From Dictyostelium firmibasis (taxonomy: Eukaryota > Evosea > Eumycetozoa > Dictyosteliales > Dictyosteliaceae), in contig CM069767.1 of the NCBI GenBank assembly GCA_036169595.1, positions 3,973,501 through 4,037,500 on the forward strand: a stretch of 64,000 bases of DNA. Reading direction: 5' to 3'. Position 1 is the stretch's first letter, and every line of letters starts with the position of its first letter. Shown piece by piece: positions 17,401-30,000 of the stretch. The translations under genes were made by a program, and so were the position numbers. Below the pieces are notes generated by a model that had not been told where the DNA came from, did not search any database, and worked only from the letters and a program-made list of their open reading frames with translations.

Positions 17401-18292
17401 TTTCAGTTTGTGAAATTGAAAAAGGTGAAATTAAAACACGTTTACCAGAGGGTAATGTAATGTTTTGATTTGGAGATGGTACAACACTATTTGGCCAAAT
17501 GGAAGGATCATTCCAATGAACCAAATCACTTGCAAGATATGGGCACTTTGATAAATCTTGTGGGTCTAAAGAATCTGATGGTTTTGGAATTATTACTAAT
17601 TCCGAATCTTTGGTTAATAAATTGATTGGTGTTGTAATTGTTTTAGATGGAATTGTTAATTTCATATTTCTAAAATAAACACTTAATGGAGTTGGACCAG
17701 TATCGGTTACACGATTAATACGAAGTACCATAGTTGAATAACCAATATCAATTGTTGATTTAAATGTTAAGGTTCTCGATTGATAGGTTGTGGATGAAAA
17801 ATTACCAGTAAATGTAATTGTATAAATTGGTGTTCGTGGAGCCCAAAGGAAATATTGAATATCTTCTGGAATATAGAAAGATAATGACATATTTTTATAA
17901 TTATTATACTGTCCCAATTTTTGACCAAGTTTAAAATCAAATGAAAATAAATAATCAACATTTGCCTTTAAAGATGGCGAAGAAACCTTTGAAACTAAAT
18001 AATTGTAATCTGGCCCCCATACACCATAATTTAATGCAAACTCACTTGAATCTGTACTACCAGAAACATTTGAAATACTATTAGCATTGACATCCCATTC
18101 TGCAACAAAATTTAAATTTGATTTATCAAATTTAATTTCTGTTATTGGTTGGATTGTTGAGAATGTGCCTGCAGTATTAGAAGCAGCTACTGATGGAGTG
18201 TTTATTTCAAATTCTGAGCCATTAATGCCTAATAAAAAACTAAAATAAAAAAATATAAAAAATAATATAAAATTATTTTTTAAAATTTTCAT
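14474..18292 (-). CDS. Secreted G8-domain, parallel beta-helix protein
   Basis: Six minus-strand exons (18292-16639, 16531-16403, 16289-16150, 16077-15968, 15897-15032, 14922-14474) join in phase to give 1,115 residues. A hydrophobic signal peptide covers about residues 1-25 (FILFFIFFYFSFLLGINGSE). A G8 domain starts near residue 250 (VHWNDPSIWPNSVVP, then LPSGKRVLI). Beta-helix-type segments follow, including YPLHYHLGG, NVAYDVYGHCYYLEDGVEV and LLTRN. The G8 family includes vertebrate CEMIP and TMEM2, which are linked to hyaluronan handling, and several Dictyostelium paralogues. Here an extracellular, probably glycan-related role is inference. No C-terminal anchor is evident, since the last residues are polar. 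Many N-x-S/T sites fit secretion. Confidence 0.85.
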
Positions 18293-18660
18293 TTTTTTTT
18301 TTTTTTATTTTTTTTCAATAAATAATGTTTTTTTTATAATAAATAATGTTTTAAAACAAATTGGAAATAAATTTAACTCTTTAAATACTTTTTTTTTTAT
18401 TTTTTTTTTTTTCCAAAAACTATTTTTTTCCAAAAAAAAAAAAAAAAAAATCATAGTTACCATAAATTTTTTATTATAATAAAAAAAATATCTATTATCC
18501 CAAACTTATTTTATTATTATTATAAAGAAATCAACTAATGCAATTGGGTATATTAATTTTCAAAAAGACAACAGATGGGAAATAATTTTATATTCCCACC
18601 TAACTAACTTCAATAAATTTATTTCATAAAAATCTTTTTTCTCTCAAAAAAAAAAATATC

Positions 18661-18698
<38 letters not shown>

Positions 18699-19347
18699 AA
18701 TTATAATAAAACATTGTTTTATTTCGTTTGCATTTTCTGATTTTTATTTTTTTTTCGAGTTTATAAATTAGAATAGATTTTAATTAAAAGATTCAAGAGA
18801 AAGATTTTGAAAATTTTTAAAAAAAATAAAAAAATAAAATAATTAAAACTAAATGGTTTTTAAAAAAAAAAAAAAAAAAAAAAATCTACCTCGAAAATCG
18901 GGTAATATCTTCTCAAAAACAGCTGGTTGTTTGCGAGTCTGATATTTTATTATTTTACATTAACTTTTTTAATTTTTTTTTTCAATTTTTTGGTTTCTTT
19001 TGAATTCCCACCCTAAAAAAAATTAATCTCAAATTTTAAAAAAGAGGTAATTTAAAAATTATATCTCAAATATATCTCAATATATAGTAATTTGTTATTT
19101 CGTGATCAAACAACATTATGTGGTTTTTATTGATGTTTTTTTCTTTCACATATTTGTTTTTTGTTTTATTTTGTTGTATTTCATTCTTTTTTTATTTTTA
19201 TTTGTAGAGAAAAAAAAAAAAAAAAAAAAAAAAATTGAGATCGGAAATTTGTTTTTTTGAGAAATTGATTGAAAGTGATTTAAGTGCAGATATTTCATTT
19301 ATTTATATGTGTTTTTCAATATTTATTAAGTAAGCTCGTCAATTATT
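18293..19347. other. Divergent promoter region
   Basis: It lies between the G8 gene (-) and the small ORF at 19348 (+). Long A and T runs alternate with patches of mixed sequence at 18530-18610 (containing an inverted TGGGAA/TTCCCA pair), 18890-18950 and 19040-19120. No coding frame is seen. Confidence 0.5.
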
Positions 19348-19647
19348 ATGAATTTCGTTTTAGCGAAACCAAAAAATGAGAAATTAGGATTGGCATTATT
19401 TTTATTATCATTATTTTTATTCTTTTCAATTTATACTTTCTTTAAATTTTTCACCATAAATGAAATAACCTATGATGTTAGTTTAGTTTCATGCTTTGAT
19501 AATGACATTTCACTATTATTTGAAGACAAATTACAAACATCAATATTTCAAATCCTATTGAACATTTCAATTTTCTTTAGAAATCTATCTGTCTCCTTAA
19601 CTATTCTAGCTGTATCAAAAATAAAAAAACAAAAAAAAAAAAAGTAA
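19348..19647 (+). CDS. Small two-TM protein with lysine-rich C-terminus, or first exon of the next gene
   Basis: An open frame of 99 residues with Dictyostelium-like codon choice. It has two hydrophobic helices (about 14-34 and 68-90) and ends in KIKKQKKKK. Lys at -3 and -4 fits a KKxx-type ER retrieval signal. The general plan of a short N-terminus, two helices and a basic tail recalls DPM2, but sequence support is poor. The stop lies only 119 bases before the ATG at 19767, which is tight for a separate promoter. A donor-like GTATCA near 19610 would allow splicing into the next gene. Separate gene and leader exon are both possible. Confidence 0.4.
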   Translation: MNFVLAKPKNEKLGLALFLLSLFLFFSIYTFFKFFTINEITYDVSLVSCFDNDISLLFEDKLQTSIFQILLNISIFFRNLSVSLTILAVSKIKKQKKKK

Positions 19648-19766
19648 AAAATTTCTTTGTGGCTGAAAAAAAAAAAGTGAAAAAATAAATTAGAAGCACC
19701 AATTTTTTTTGAATTTTTTTTTTTTAAAATTTTTATTTTTTTTTTTATGAAAAGTTAGTTAAAAAG

Positions 19767-20066
19767 ATGAACATGATAAATGAAATAAAAAATTTTAAGG
19801 ATCATAAAAATATTTATTCATATATTGAAAACCAATTAGTTTATTTGTATCACTTTTCATCTCAAGAAAATAATGTAAATTTACTTCAAGAAACTGTGGA
19901 GTCAATTTCAATAATATGTGATAATAGCAATGATGACAATGACGTTTCTTTTCCAATTTCAATTTTAAATTCTTTTAAAACTTTTTTAATAAAAAAGGTA
20001 GAAATTAATGAAAATAGTAACGAAAACTCTAACAATCAATTGTTTGTATGTTTTTATCTTAATTTG

Positions 20067-20101
<35 letters not shown>

Positions 20102-21324
20102 CTTTTTATTTTTTTTTTTTTTTTTTTATATTTGGAGTCTGTTGATTTAGGACTATTATATATTTATAAATGGATAATCAAGGGTTTATTTAATAAGAAA
20201 TTAGTAAATATTAATTATCATAAAAATCAAATCGATTCACCACAATTTTCTCAATTAAGAGAGTTGATCGAAACAGTTTTAATTTTATCAATAAAGTTAT
20301 TAGATATACCTGAATTTCTAAAAACAATCGAAGAACAAAGTAAGTATATACAATATAAACAATTATTTTTAATCATTAAATAAGATAGATAACTAATAGT
20401 AATTAAAAAAAAATAAATAAAAAGAACAATTCAACGAAAAAGAGTACAATGATACTATAAAGAGATCAAATCTATTTAGAAAGAGAATAATTATAATATT
20501 TGAAATTATTTTTCAATTTTTCAACAGTGAAATCGATAAAAATAATATATTAAATTTAGAAATTAAAAATACAGCATTAAATCAATTGTTTTATAGAATA
20601 TTAGAATATAAAATAATAGTAGAAGATGATAGTAACAATAGTAATAATTATAATAATAATAGTAATAATAGTAGTGATATAATTTCAAAACATTGGACAA
20701 ATTTAGAAATTTCAAATATTTGTAATGAATTATTGAAAAAGTTTCAACAATATTATTCTAGAAAGTATGAATTTATTACAAACCTATTGGAATACTATAA
20801 ATGGTCAAGAACAACAACAGAGATTCATTTTCGATTATTAGGATCATTGGAAGATAATGAAAACCGATGGAAATACAATTCACCATATATTCATTCCTTT
20901 CAAATGTTTGTTCAATCATTAACAACACCTGTTGATTTGTTTGACTACTTTTATACATCCTCATCAATTCAATCACATCGTTTCATATTATCAGTTATTT
21001 TCAATTTATTAGATTGTACATCAAATGATATTAAATTCATTGGAATTGATATCATTAATTATTTTAAATTAAATTTTAATAATAATCATCATTTTAAATC
21101 ATTTTTAATAATTGACTCAAAAATCAATATTGATAATAATAATAATATTAATAATAATAATAATAAGGATATTTATATAAAATTGTTTGATATTTTTAAA
21201 TTATTTGAATCAGTAAATCAAAATGATACATTTAAATGTGCACATTTATTATTTGATTTATTATTGGTATTATATCCAATAACTTCAAATAATTTAATTC
21301 ATCCAAATATTAAAATAGTAACAA

Positions 21325-21355
<31 letters not shown>

Positions 21356-21905
21356 TAAAAAGAATTTAAAAGAAATAATAATATTTAATAACAATTTTAA
21401 AAAGTATCAAGATATAATAATGTTGTTAATAAATATTTTAGTTAATGATCAAGATCAAAAGCAAGTGGAATCAATTAAAAAATTAATTACACTTAGGGAA
21501 TGTAAAAATAGAATTTTTAAAGAACTTGGTTTACATTGTATTCAATTCTTCAATTTATTAATACCCTCTTTAATAGCAAACTTGGAAATTTATTCAATGA
21601 AATCCGATCAATTATTAATTTTAGAAATTTTAAAATCTTTAGATGAAATTATCAATCAATGTTGGATTCGAATAGTGAATTCAAATTATTCAATAGATAT
21701 AATAAAATCAATTTCACCATTATATAATAATAATGAACTCACTGTATATAATAATATTATAATATCGATTCTAGATAGATTATCACTTTCATTTAAAAAA
21801 TTAAACAAATTCGATAAATTTATTGGTATTTTTAATAATAGTGAAAACAATTTAAAAAATAATGTCGATTTCTTTAATTTATTCATTAAAAAATATAATA
21901 AATAA
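19767..21905 (+). CDS. Alpha-helical repeat protein, possibly TTI2-like
   Basis: Three exons (19767-20045, 20138-20339, 20425-21905) join in phase to give 653 residues. The sequence is almost entirely amphipathic helix with Asn-rich insertions, as in HEAT/ARM proteins. Segments such as FILSVIFNLLDCTSNDIKFI followed by GIDIINYF, and LILEILKSLDEIINQCWIRI, resemble the helical repeats of TELO2-interacting protein 2. TTI2 acts in the TTT complex that matures PIKK kinases. That assignment is only a suggestion from pattern; no diagnostic motif is seen. Start choice: the ATG at 19767 follows AAAAAG, but a link to the upstream ORF cannot be excluded. Confidence 0.6.
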
Positions 21906-22137
21906 AAGTGTATAAGAAAAAGAATCATTTTTTTTAAAAAAAGTGATTATTATCTTTATACAGAGTTACATAACAACTGATAATAGTTTCAAATTTATCT
22001 AGGAAACTAAAAAAGAAAAAAGAATTTTTTATATTTAGAATAAAAAAAAGCCAAAGAAGAATAAAAAAAAAAAATCTAGATTTTCAGAAAATGAAAAAAA
22101 GTTGGACAAAATAAAATGGGTTGATAATTTTCTTATG

Positions 22138-22173
<36 letters not shown>

Positions 22174-22226
22174 AAAAATGAAATTGATTTCTATAAAGAA
22201 TATCCTTTTATTAGAGGGAAAAAAAA
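21906..22226. other. Spacer upstream of TMEM151-like gene A
   Basis: A-rich spacer with a long A run at about 22137-22167. Nothing else is recognised. Confidence 0.5.
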
Positions 22227-23468
22227 ATGAAAAAACTATTTATACAACATGAAAATGATATTTTGTGTGATAGAAAAGATGCTTTTTCTCTCTTTAAAGA
22301 TAATAAAAAATTAAAAAAGAATGAAAGTAATAGAAAAACAATGTCATGTATTTTAATTTTTTCTGGTATTAAAATTGGAGTTGTTATTTATTTTCTATAT
22401 TTATCCTCTTTTATAATTGGTATTATTGGTGTTATTAATATCCCAAAATTTCATTTCTCTGTATGTATAATTTTTTTTTTTTTTTTTTTTTATGAATTAT
22501 TATTAAAAAAAAATTAAGTACATAATTAATACTAAAGTTTGTTTTTCTTTACTACCTAAAAACAGATTAATAATAATAATGATTCATCGTCACATGAACA
22601 ATGGCCATTAGTAATGACAATTGCAGGATTTTCAGTGTTTGGTTTAACATTTATCATTTCATTAATTAGAATTATATCTAGTGATATAACAGACTCTTTA
22701 AAGAATTTTAGAAGTATTGAAAATCAAGTTCTTCAAGATTATATAAATTCAATAGAAGAGAGTACGGTTGAATTGTTTTGTAAATGTGAATGCTACCATA
22801 AATATGAATCAAGTTCAACAACAACAACAACAACAACAACAACACATAATAACACAAAATCAACAACAAAAAAAGTTGTTACTTATAGAGAAGAAATGAA
22901 AATTCCAATAGTAGAAATTAACGATTTAACTAATCCTTTGATTTTTGATGAAATTAATTCACATTGCAGTGATTCTAAATTTTTAAAAGTTTCTTTCTTT
23001 AGGGATTGGATGCCTGCTGATGAAAAATCACAAGTTATCATTAAATCTGTTGTTGATCATTTAACTATAAAGAATGAAAAAAGAGATACTTACTTTAAAA
23101 TTTATTTAGATTTTCAATATGTTGATAAAAAATTTAAAGAACATATACTATTTCCATTATCTTCTTCATCATCACCACCATTTTTATTTAGATATGGTTT
23201 TTACATTTTATCATTATTTGTTTTTATGTATTTACCTTTTGAACTTTATTTTAGATCAAAAATTTATAAATCTGAATTTTCATTTGTAAAATTAATTAAT
23301 GTTGATGACAAACCTATAGATTTCGATAGATTAATGGTCATCCAAGTTCAAAATCAAACTACTCAATTTCAAATATTTGATAATTATTTAACATTAAATA
23401 AAAAACAATTTAATAATAAAGTTTTACAAAAACAACAACAAAACTTTTCCGTGGATATAAATTTTTAG
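22227..23468 (+). CDS. TMEM151-like membrane protein, paralogue A
   Basis: Two exons (22227-22460, 22566-23468) give 378 residues. Membrane helices lie near residues 45-70, 95-115 and 325-345. The central soluble part carries motifs typical of TMEM151-family proteins: CKCECYHK, then a Thr-rich stretch, VTYREEMKIP, FFRDWMP, and NEKRDT followed by FKEHILF. Vertebrate members have the related pattern CYHY, RDW, then RDT with GFKEHML. The biochemical function of the family is unknown. Paralogue B at 36141 has the same intron position after exactly 78 codons, and an almost identical 188-base tract. The first 50 residues (ENDILCDRKDAFSLFKDN) are cytosolic-type. Confidence 0.75.
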
Positions 23469-23761
23469 CTGTAAAAATAAAAATAAAAATAAATATAAAA
23501 ATAAAATAAATATAAAAATAAAAAATTTTTGCCCAAAAAGATGTTCTTTTTTGAAATTTTTTTATTTTTTTTTTAAAATTTTTTTTTTTTTTCTGAATTA
23601 TATTTATTTTTTTTCGATCTTGTGTTAATACATTATACATCAACAACAGCATCGTCCTAGAAATAAAACAAAAATCAAAACAAAACATTAATAATAATAA
23701 TAATAAAAATAATATTAATAATATAATTAATAATAATAAAAATATTAATAATAATAATAAT

Positions 23762-23856
<95 letters not shown>

Positions 23857-24071
23857 TAATAATAATAATTATTTATAATAATAATAATAGATTTCAAACT
23901 TTTCTCTTTTTCCAAACAGTTTTTAAACATTTTTTCAAAATTAATTAATATTGGTATTTTTTTTTTTTTTTTTGTTACGAATAGTGGGGTAATATTTTTT
24001 AAAAACAAAATAAAATTGAATAATAATATTAATATTTTTTTTTTTTTAAAACTTTATTATTTATAAACATA
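23469..24071. other. Spacer with large TAA array, promoter of the polyketide synthase
   Basis: After AT-rich 3' flank (23469-23690) comes a long AAT/TAA array, then T runs and an A-rich leader before the synthase ATG at 24072. A small mixed patch at 23890-24000 could hold regulatory sites. No gene is seen. Confidence 0.6.
23690..23882. repeat. TAA/AAT triplet array
   Basis: Nearly 190 bases of ATA/AAT triplets in non-coding DNA about 190 bases upstream of the polyketide synthase start. Because it is intergenic, it is not explained by an Asn-coding requirement. Confidence 0.9.
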
Positions 24072-27000
24072 ATGGATAATAATATTAGTGAAATAAAAAA
24101 AGAAGAGGGTGTTGCGATTATTGGTTTGGGATTTAGATTACCAATATTAAATGAAAATGATAACACAAAATTAAAGTATACACCAAATTCATTATGGAAT
24201 AGTTTGATGAATAAATTTGATGGTGTAGTTAATTCAAATGAAAGATGGAGTGAAAATTTTAGTAATTTAGGTGAAATTAGTAGTAATTATGCAGGTTTAA
24301 TACCATTGGATGAATGGAAATCATTTGATCCATTGTTTTTTGGTATTAGTCCATCGGAAGTACCAACAATTGATCCACAACAAAGAGTATTATTAAAGTG
24401 TACTTGGGAAGCATTAGAAGATGCAATGATTGATCCAATTGAATTACGTGGTTCAAATACTTCTGTATTCATTGGTAGTTCAACAACTGATTATAGATTG
24501 GTTAATTGGGAGAATGATGAAATTTATCCAAATTTATTTGGTACTTGTACTCATTCTATTGCCAATAGAATATCATATTGCTTTGATTTTAATGGTCAAT
24601 CAGTTACATTAGATACAGCATGTTCATCATCATTGAATTCAGTTCAATTAGGTTGTAGCACAATTCAAAACGGTACATCAAATATATCTATTGTTGGTGG
24701 TGTAAATTTAATTTTAGGTAGGCATACCCAAACCACATAAACTTTTATAGATTGCTATTACTATTAGTTTATTAATATTTTACAATTTTAGATCCAATGA
24801 CTTCAAAATCATATTCATATTTAAATATGCTAAGTAAAACAGGTAGATGCAAACCTTTTGACGAGTCAGCTGATGGATTTGTTCGTGGTGAAGGTGCAGG
24901 TGTTGTTGTTTTAAAAAGTTTAAAACAAGCAATTGAAGATGGTAATAATATTTATTGTATTATTAAAGGTTCAAGTTCAAATATTGATGGTAATGGTTCA
25001 TCAGATAAATCAAGTTTCTATTCACCATCATCAAATTCACAAGCTGATAATATCAAATTAGCATTAAAATCAACAAATGGTAGTGTTTTAGCATCAGATA
25101 TAGATTATATTGAAGCACATGGTACTGGTACTCCAACTGGTGATCCAATTGAATTAGAAGGTATTTCAAAAGTATTTAAAGATCATAGACCAACATCCCC
25201 CGCTTACTCTCCATTATTAATTGGTTCAATCAAATCAAATATTGGTCATTGTGAAGCAGCATCTGGTATTGCATCTTTAATCAAATGTTGTTTGATGTTT
25301 AAAAATCAATGTTTTTTACCAAATATTCACTTCAAAACACCAAATCCATCAATCAAGTTTGGTGAATGGAAATTAAAAGTTGTAACTGATCCAATTCCGT
25401 TTAATTCAAATAAAAAAGTTTCAATGGCTGTTAGTAATTTTGGTATTACTGGTTCAAATTGTTGTTTAATTTTATCACAATTTAATCCATCACCATTACC
25501 ATTGTCATCACCTTTACCTTCACCATCACCTCAACAACAAAAATTATTAATACCATTTTCAGCCAATTCAGTTGAATCATTAAATCAATATAAATCAATT
25601 ATTGAATCTACTAATATTTTTAAAGATTCAGAATTTATTAAATTTGCACAACAACAAACTCAATATAAATCAAAATCACTTTTTCAACGTTTAGTAGTTA
25701 TTGCAGGTAGTTGGTCAGAGTTTAATGATAATTCAAATCAAATCAAGTCATCAAACACAAAATCATCAAATATATTATTATCATCAAATAATAATAAAAA
25801 GAATCCAATCACTGTATTTGTATTTTGTGGTCAAAGTTCTCAATACAATTCAATGGCATTAGAATTATATAATAGTAATGAAATATTCAAAAAATCAATG
25901 GATTTATTAGATGGAAAATTATCAAAATACTTTGGGTATTCAGTATTGAACAAATTAAGATCAATAAATGATAATGATTTTGTATCAATTCATGATCCAA
26001 TCCATGTACAACCCACTATTTGTATGGTTCAAGTATCATTGTTTCAATTATATAAACATTGGGGTATTGAACCATCATTTATTATTGGTCATAGTTTAGG
26101 TGAGTTAACTTCTGCATTTTGCTCAGGTATGATGGATTTAGATACTTTTTGCTTTGTCGTTTATCATAGATCACTTTTACAATCAAGTACTAATGGGTGT
26201 GGTAAAATGTTATCAATTAGTATTAGTGCAGATGAATTTCAATCAAAATATTCAAATCGCTATCCATCCATTGAAATCGCTTGTTATAATTCACCAACTT
26301 CAACAGTCATTGGAGGTAATGAAAAGCAATTAATAGAAATAGAAATGGAATTAAAAGAAAAAGGTATATTTACAGCAATGTTAGGTTCATTATCTTCATT
26401 TCATACTAGTAGTCAACTTGTTACCAAAGAACAAATTTTAAATTTACACTTTGAATCCAAATTACCTTCTATTCCTACCTTTTCAACAACAACTTCCAAT
26501 TTATATGATAATAATACTTTTACAGCTCAACATTTATTTGAAAATATTTTAAAACCAGTTTATTTTACTCAAACTATATCAAATTTATATAAACATATTG
26601 AAGAGAATCAATTAGGAAATGAAATTGTATTTATCGAAATTGCACCACATCCAACTTTATCATTTTATTTAAAACAAATGATACCAAAAAGCAGTAGTAC
26701 AACATCAAATTACTTTAAAGATGGTGAATTCATTTCGATTTATTCACCATTACACAAGAAAAAGAATGATATTCAAGAGATTAATCAAATGATTGCAAAT
26801 CTATATTGTCAAAATAAATATAATATAAATTTTAAGTGTCAACAATTTCATTCAAATTTACAATCAAATTCAAATATCACGTTTCAATTACCACTTTATC
26901 AATGGGAAGATCAAAAATATTGGAAATCAAGTATCAAAAATCAAAACCATTTATCAAACGGGCCATCAATTAATCATTTAGGTAATATTAATAAATCATC

Positions 27001-30000
27001 AACAAATATCAAATCATATGAAACATTTATTGATGTAGCAAGAAAACCATTCAAATATTTAAAAGGTAACTAAAAAAAAAATATTTAAAAGATTTGAATA
27101 CATAAATTATTGTTAAATAATGATATCTAACTTCTTTTCTTTTCTTTTTTTTAATTTTTTAAATAGGTCATATTGTTAAAGGTAAATACTACTTTTCAGG
27201 TTGTGGTTATATTGATAATTTATTAAAAATGTATCCATTACAAGATATTACAATCGATTATCTTTATTTTAAAACACCATTAATATTTAAAGATGGTGTT
27301 AATCAATGTTTACAAACTAATATATACCAAATGGGAAATAGTGACTACAAAATTCAATTCCATTTCAAAGATTTGACAACCAATCAATGGATTAATTGTT
27401 CAAATGGTAATTTTCAATTAGTTAATCATGATACTACTACTTTCAAAAAAAAGTTAAATATTGAAAACGTATTAAATAGTCAGTGCAATTTAACAAAATT
27501 GTCAAAGAATGAACTATATGAATATATTAAAATGAAAACTGGATTAACATTTAATGGTTATTTCCAAGCAGTAGAACAAGTATATTTGGGTGATGGTTGT
27601 TCTTTATCAACTTTATCAACTTCAAGCGAACAACAAATTACATCTACATCTTTTTTCAATACCCCAATTCTAGATTGTTGTTTACATGGTATGATTGTAT
27701 TAATAGATGAAAAATGTCAAATTGTATTTGAGAAAATTGAAGGATTTAAATACTATTCATCAAATATTCCAACAAATGATATTAGTAAATGTATTTATGT
27801 TTATTCAAAATTAAAATCAAGAGTTGGTGAATCTTATTCAGCATCAATAACAACTACTTTAATGGATGGTACAATTTTATTTGAAATTGAAAACGCAACA
27901 TATAAATCATTAGTACCAATCAAAGAATCATTATCAATTGAATACCCAACTAATGAACTATTTACACCATACCATCAATCAATTGAATCATTAATATCAA
28001 CATCATCATCCAAATTCCATTCTCTTTTTGACCATTGTGAAGCTTTAATTAAAGATCATGGACTCACAACTAATGATGATACCACTCAATCATTATTTGA
28101 ACAAGAGGAATTTTATAAAAATCCATGTTTAAATTATCAACATGAATTATTAAGTAATATTATTCAAGAATGTATAAAACCAATAATTAATGAAAAGATG
28201 GTATTTAGAATATTGGAATTTGGTGGTGGTAATTGTTTATTATCAAATCAAGTATTGGATAGAATTTATCAATTACTAGAACAAAATCCATCCCATGAAA
28301 TTGATATTGAATATACATGGAGTGATATTTCACCTTCTTTTATAACAGATGCAAAGAATAAGTTAATATTAAAACAAAAGTCAAATAGTAACTCCGGAAA
28401 CACCACCTCAATTAATATTATTTATAAAGTACTTGATTTAGAACAACCATTAATAGATGACAAACAAGAATTATCACCTTCATATTATGATATTATAATA
28501 ATGTCAAACATATTACATGAAATTAAAGATATTAGATATGGTATAAATCAAATCTATGATTTATTATCACCAAATGGTCAATTATTATTTATTGAACCAT
28601 CAAATAGAAAAGATAGATGTACAATGGATCAGGATTCATGGAAAAAACTATTATTAGATTGTAACTTTGAAAATATTACAATGACAAAAGAAATTCGAGA
28701 TGTTTCAATTTGTTTTTTATCACATGCTCAAAAACCATCGTTGAATAGTATTTTATCATCAATACAAATTAAATCAAATGTTGATGAAAATATTATAGTA
28801 TATGGAGATAATAATACACTACTTGGTGATAATAATGGTTACAAAACAATTTCAAATATTCAAATATTCAGTGATTTAGTTAAATCATCAGTTATTAATA
28901 ATCAAACAATCATTTATTTCACAAAATCAGTTAATCAATTAAATTTAGATAATTTTAAATCAATTACATTGGAATATATTCAAATTAATCAAATATTATT
29001 AGATAATAAATTAAATGGTTGTAAACATATATTACTATCATTAGATTCATCAAGTAGTAATTATTTAGAATCATCAGTTATTGGTTCTTTTAAATATTTT
29101 TGTGAATTCCCTCAATTACAATTATATTCAATATCATTGGATTCAAATTCACTAGAATCAAGAGTTTATCTTTCAAAAATAATTAAATATTTAATTACCA
29201 ATTCAAACAAGACCACTATTTACAATGAATTTATAATCAAAAATAATAAAGTTTTTTATGAAAGATATAAACAAGAATTGAAATTGAAATATTCATTCAA
29301 ATCATCATCTTTTGAAATCGGTAGCTGTAATAGTAATAGTTTTGAAAATCTATTATCTACATTAACTTCAAATTTAGAATATCAATTAGATTCAAAACAA
29401 TTAAAATTAAAAGAAAATGAAATTGAAGTTAAAGTAATGGCAACTGGTATAAATTATAAAGATTATTTAATTTATTCAGGTTTGGTGTCAAATAATGATG
29501 GTGTAAATAATAATAAACAAAATTTAGGTGTAGAATTTTCAGGTATTATTACAAGAGTTGGTAGTAATTGTTTTGATTTTAAAATCGGTGATCAAGTTTA
29601 TGGTATTGGGTATAATACAACTGCATCACATGCTGTTGTAGATAAAAGAAAAATTTATTTTAAACCAAACAATATTAGCCATTGTGAAGCTGCATCAATT
29701 CCAAGAATTTATTTAACAAATCTTTATGGTATTTTCAATGTAGGTGGTTTAGATATTGAAGAAAAAGATACTATTTTAATTCATTCAGCAGCAGGTGGAA
29801 TTGGTTTATCGGCATTAGAAATATTAAAATGGAAAGGTCATAAAGCTCAAATATTTGTAACAGTTGGTTCCAAAGAGAAAGAACAATTCCTTTTAGACAA
29901 TTATGGTGAAATTATTACCAAAATATATTCAACAAATAATAGAAACTATTCTGATGAAATAAAACAACAAGGTGGTGTTGATTTAATTATAAATACACTA

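Noticed and set aside
19348-19647. Identification of the two-TM ORF as DPM2
   Set aside because: Length and topology fit loosely, but the conserved luminal motif of DPM2 is not visible.
27066-27228. Splitting the polyketide synthase into three separate genes
   Set aside because: GT/AG introns at 24718-24791 and 27066-27166 join in phase, and domain order continues across them.
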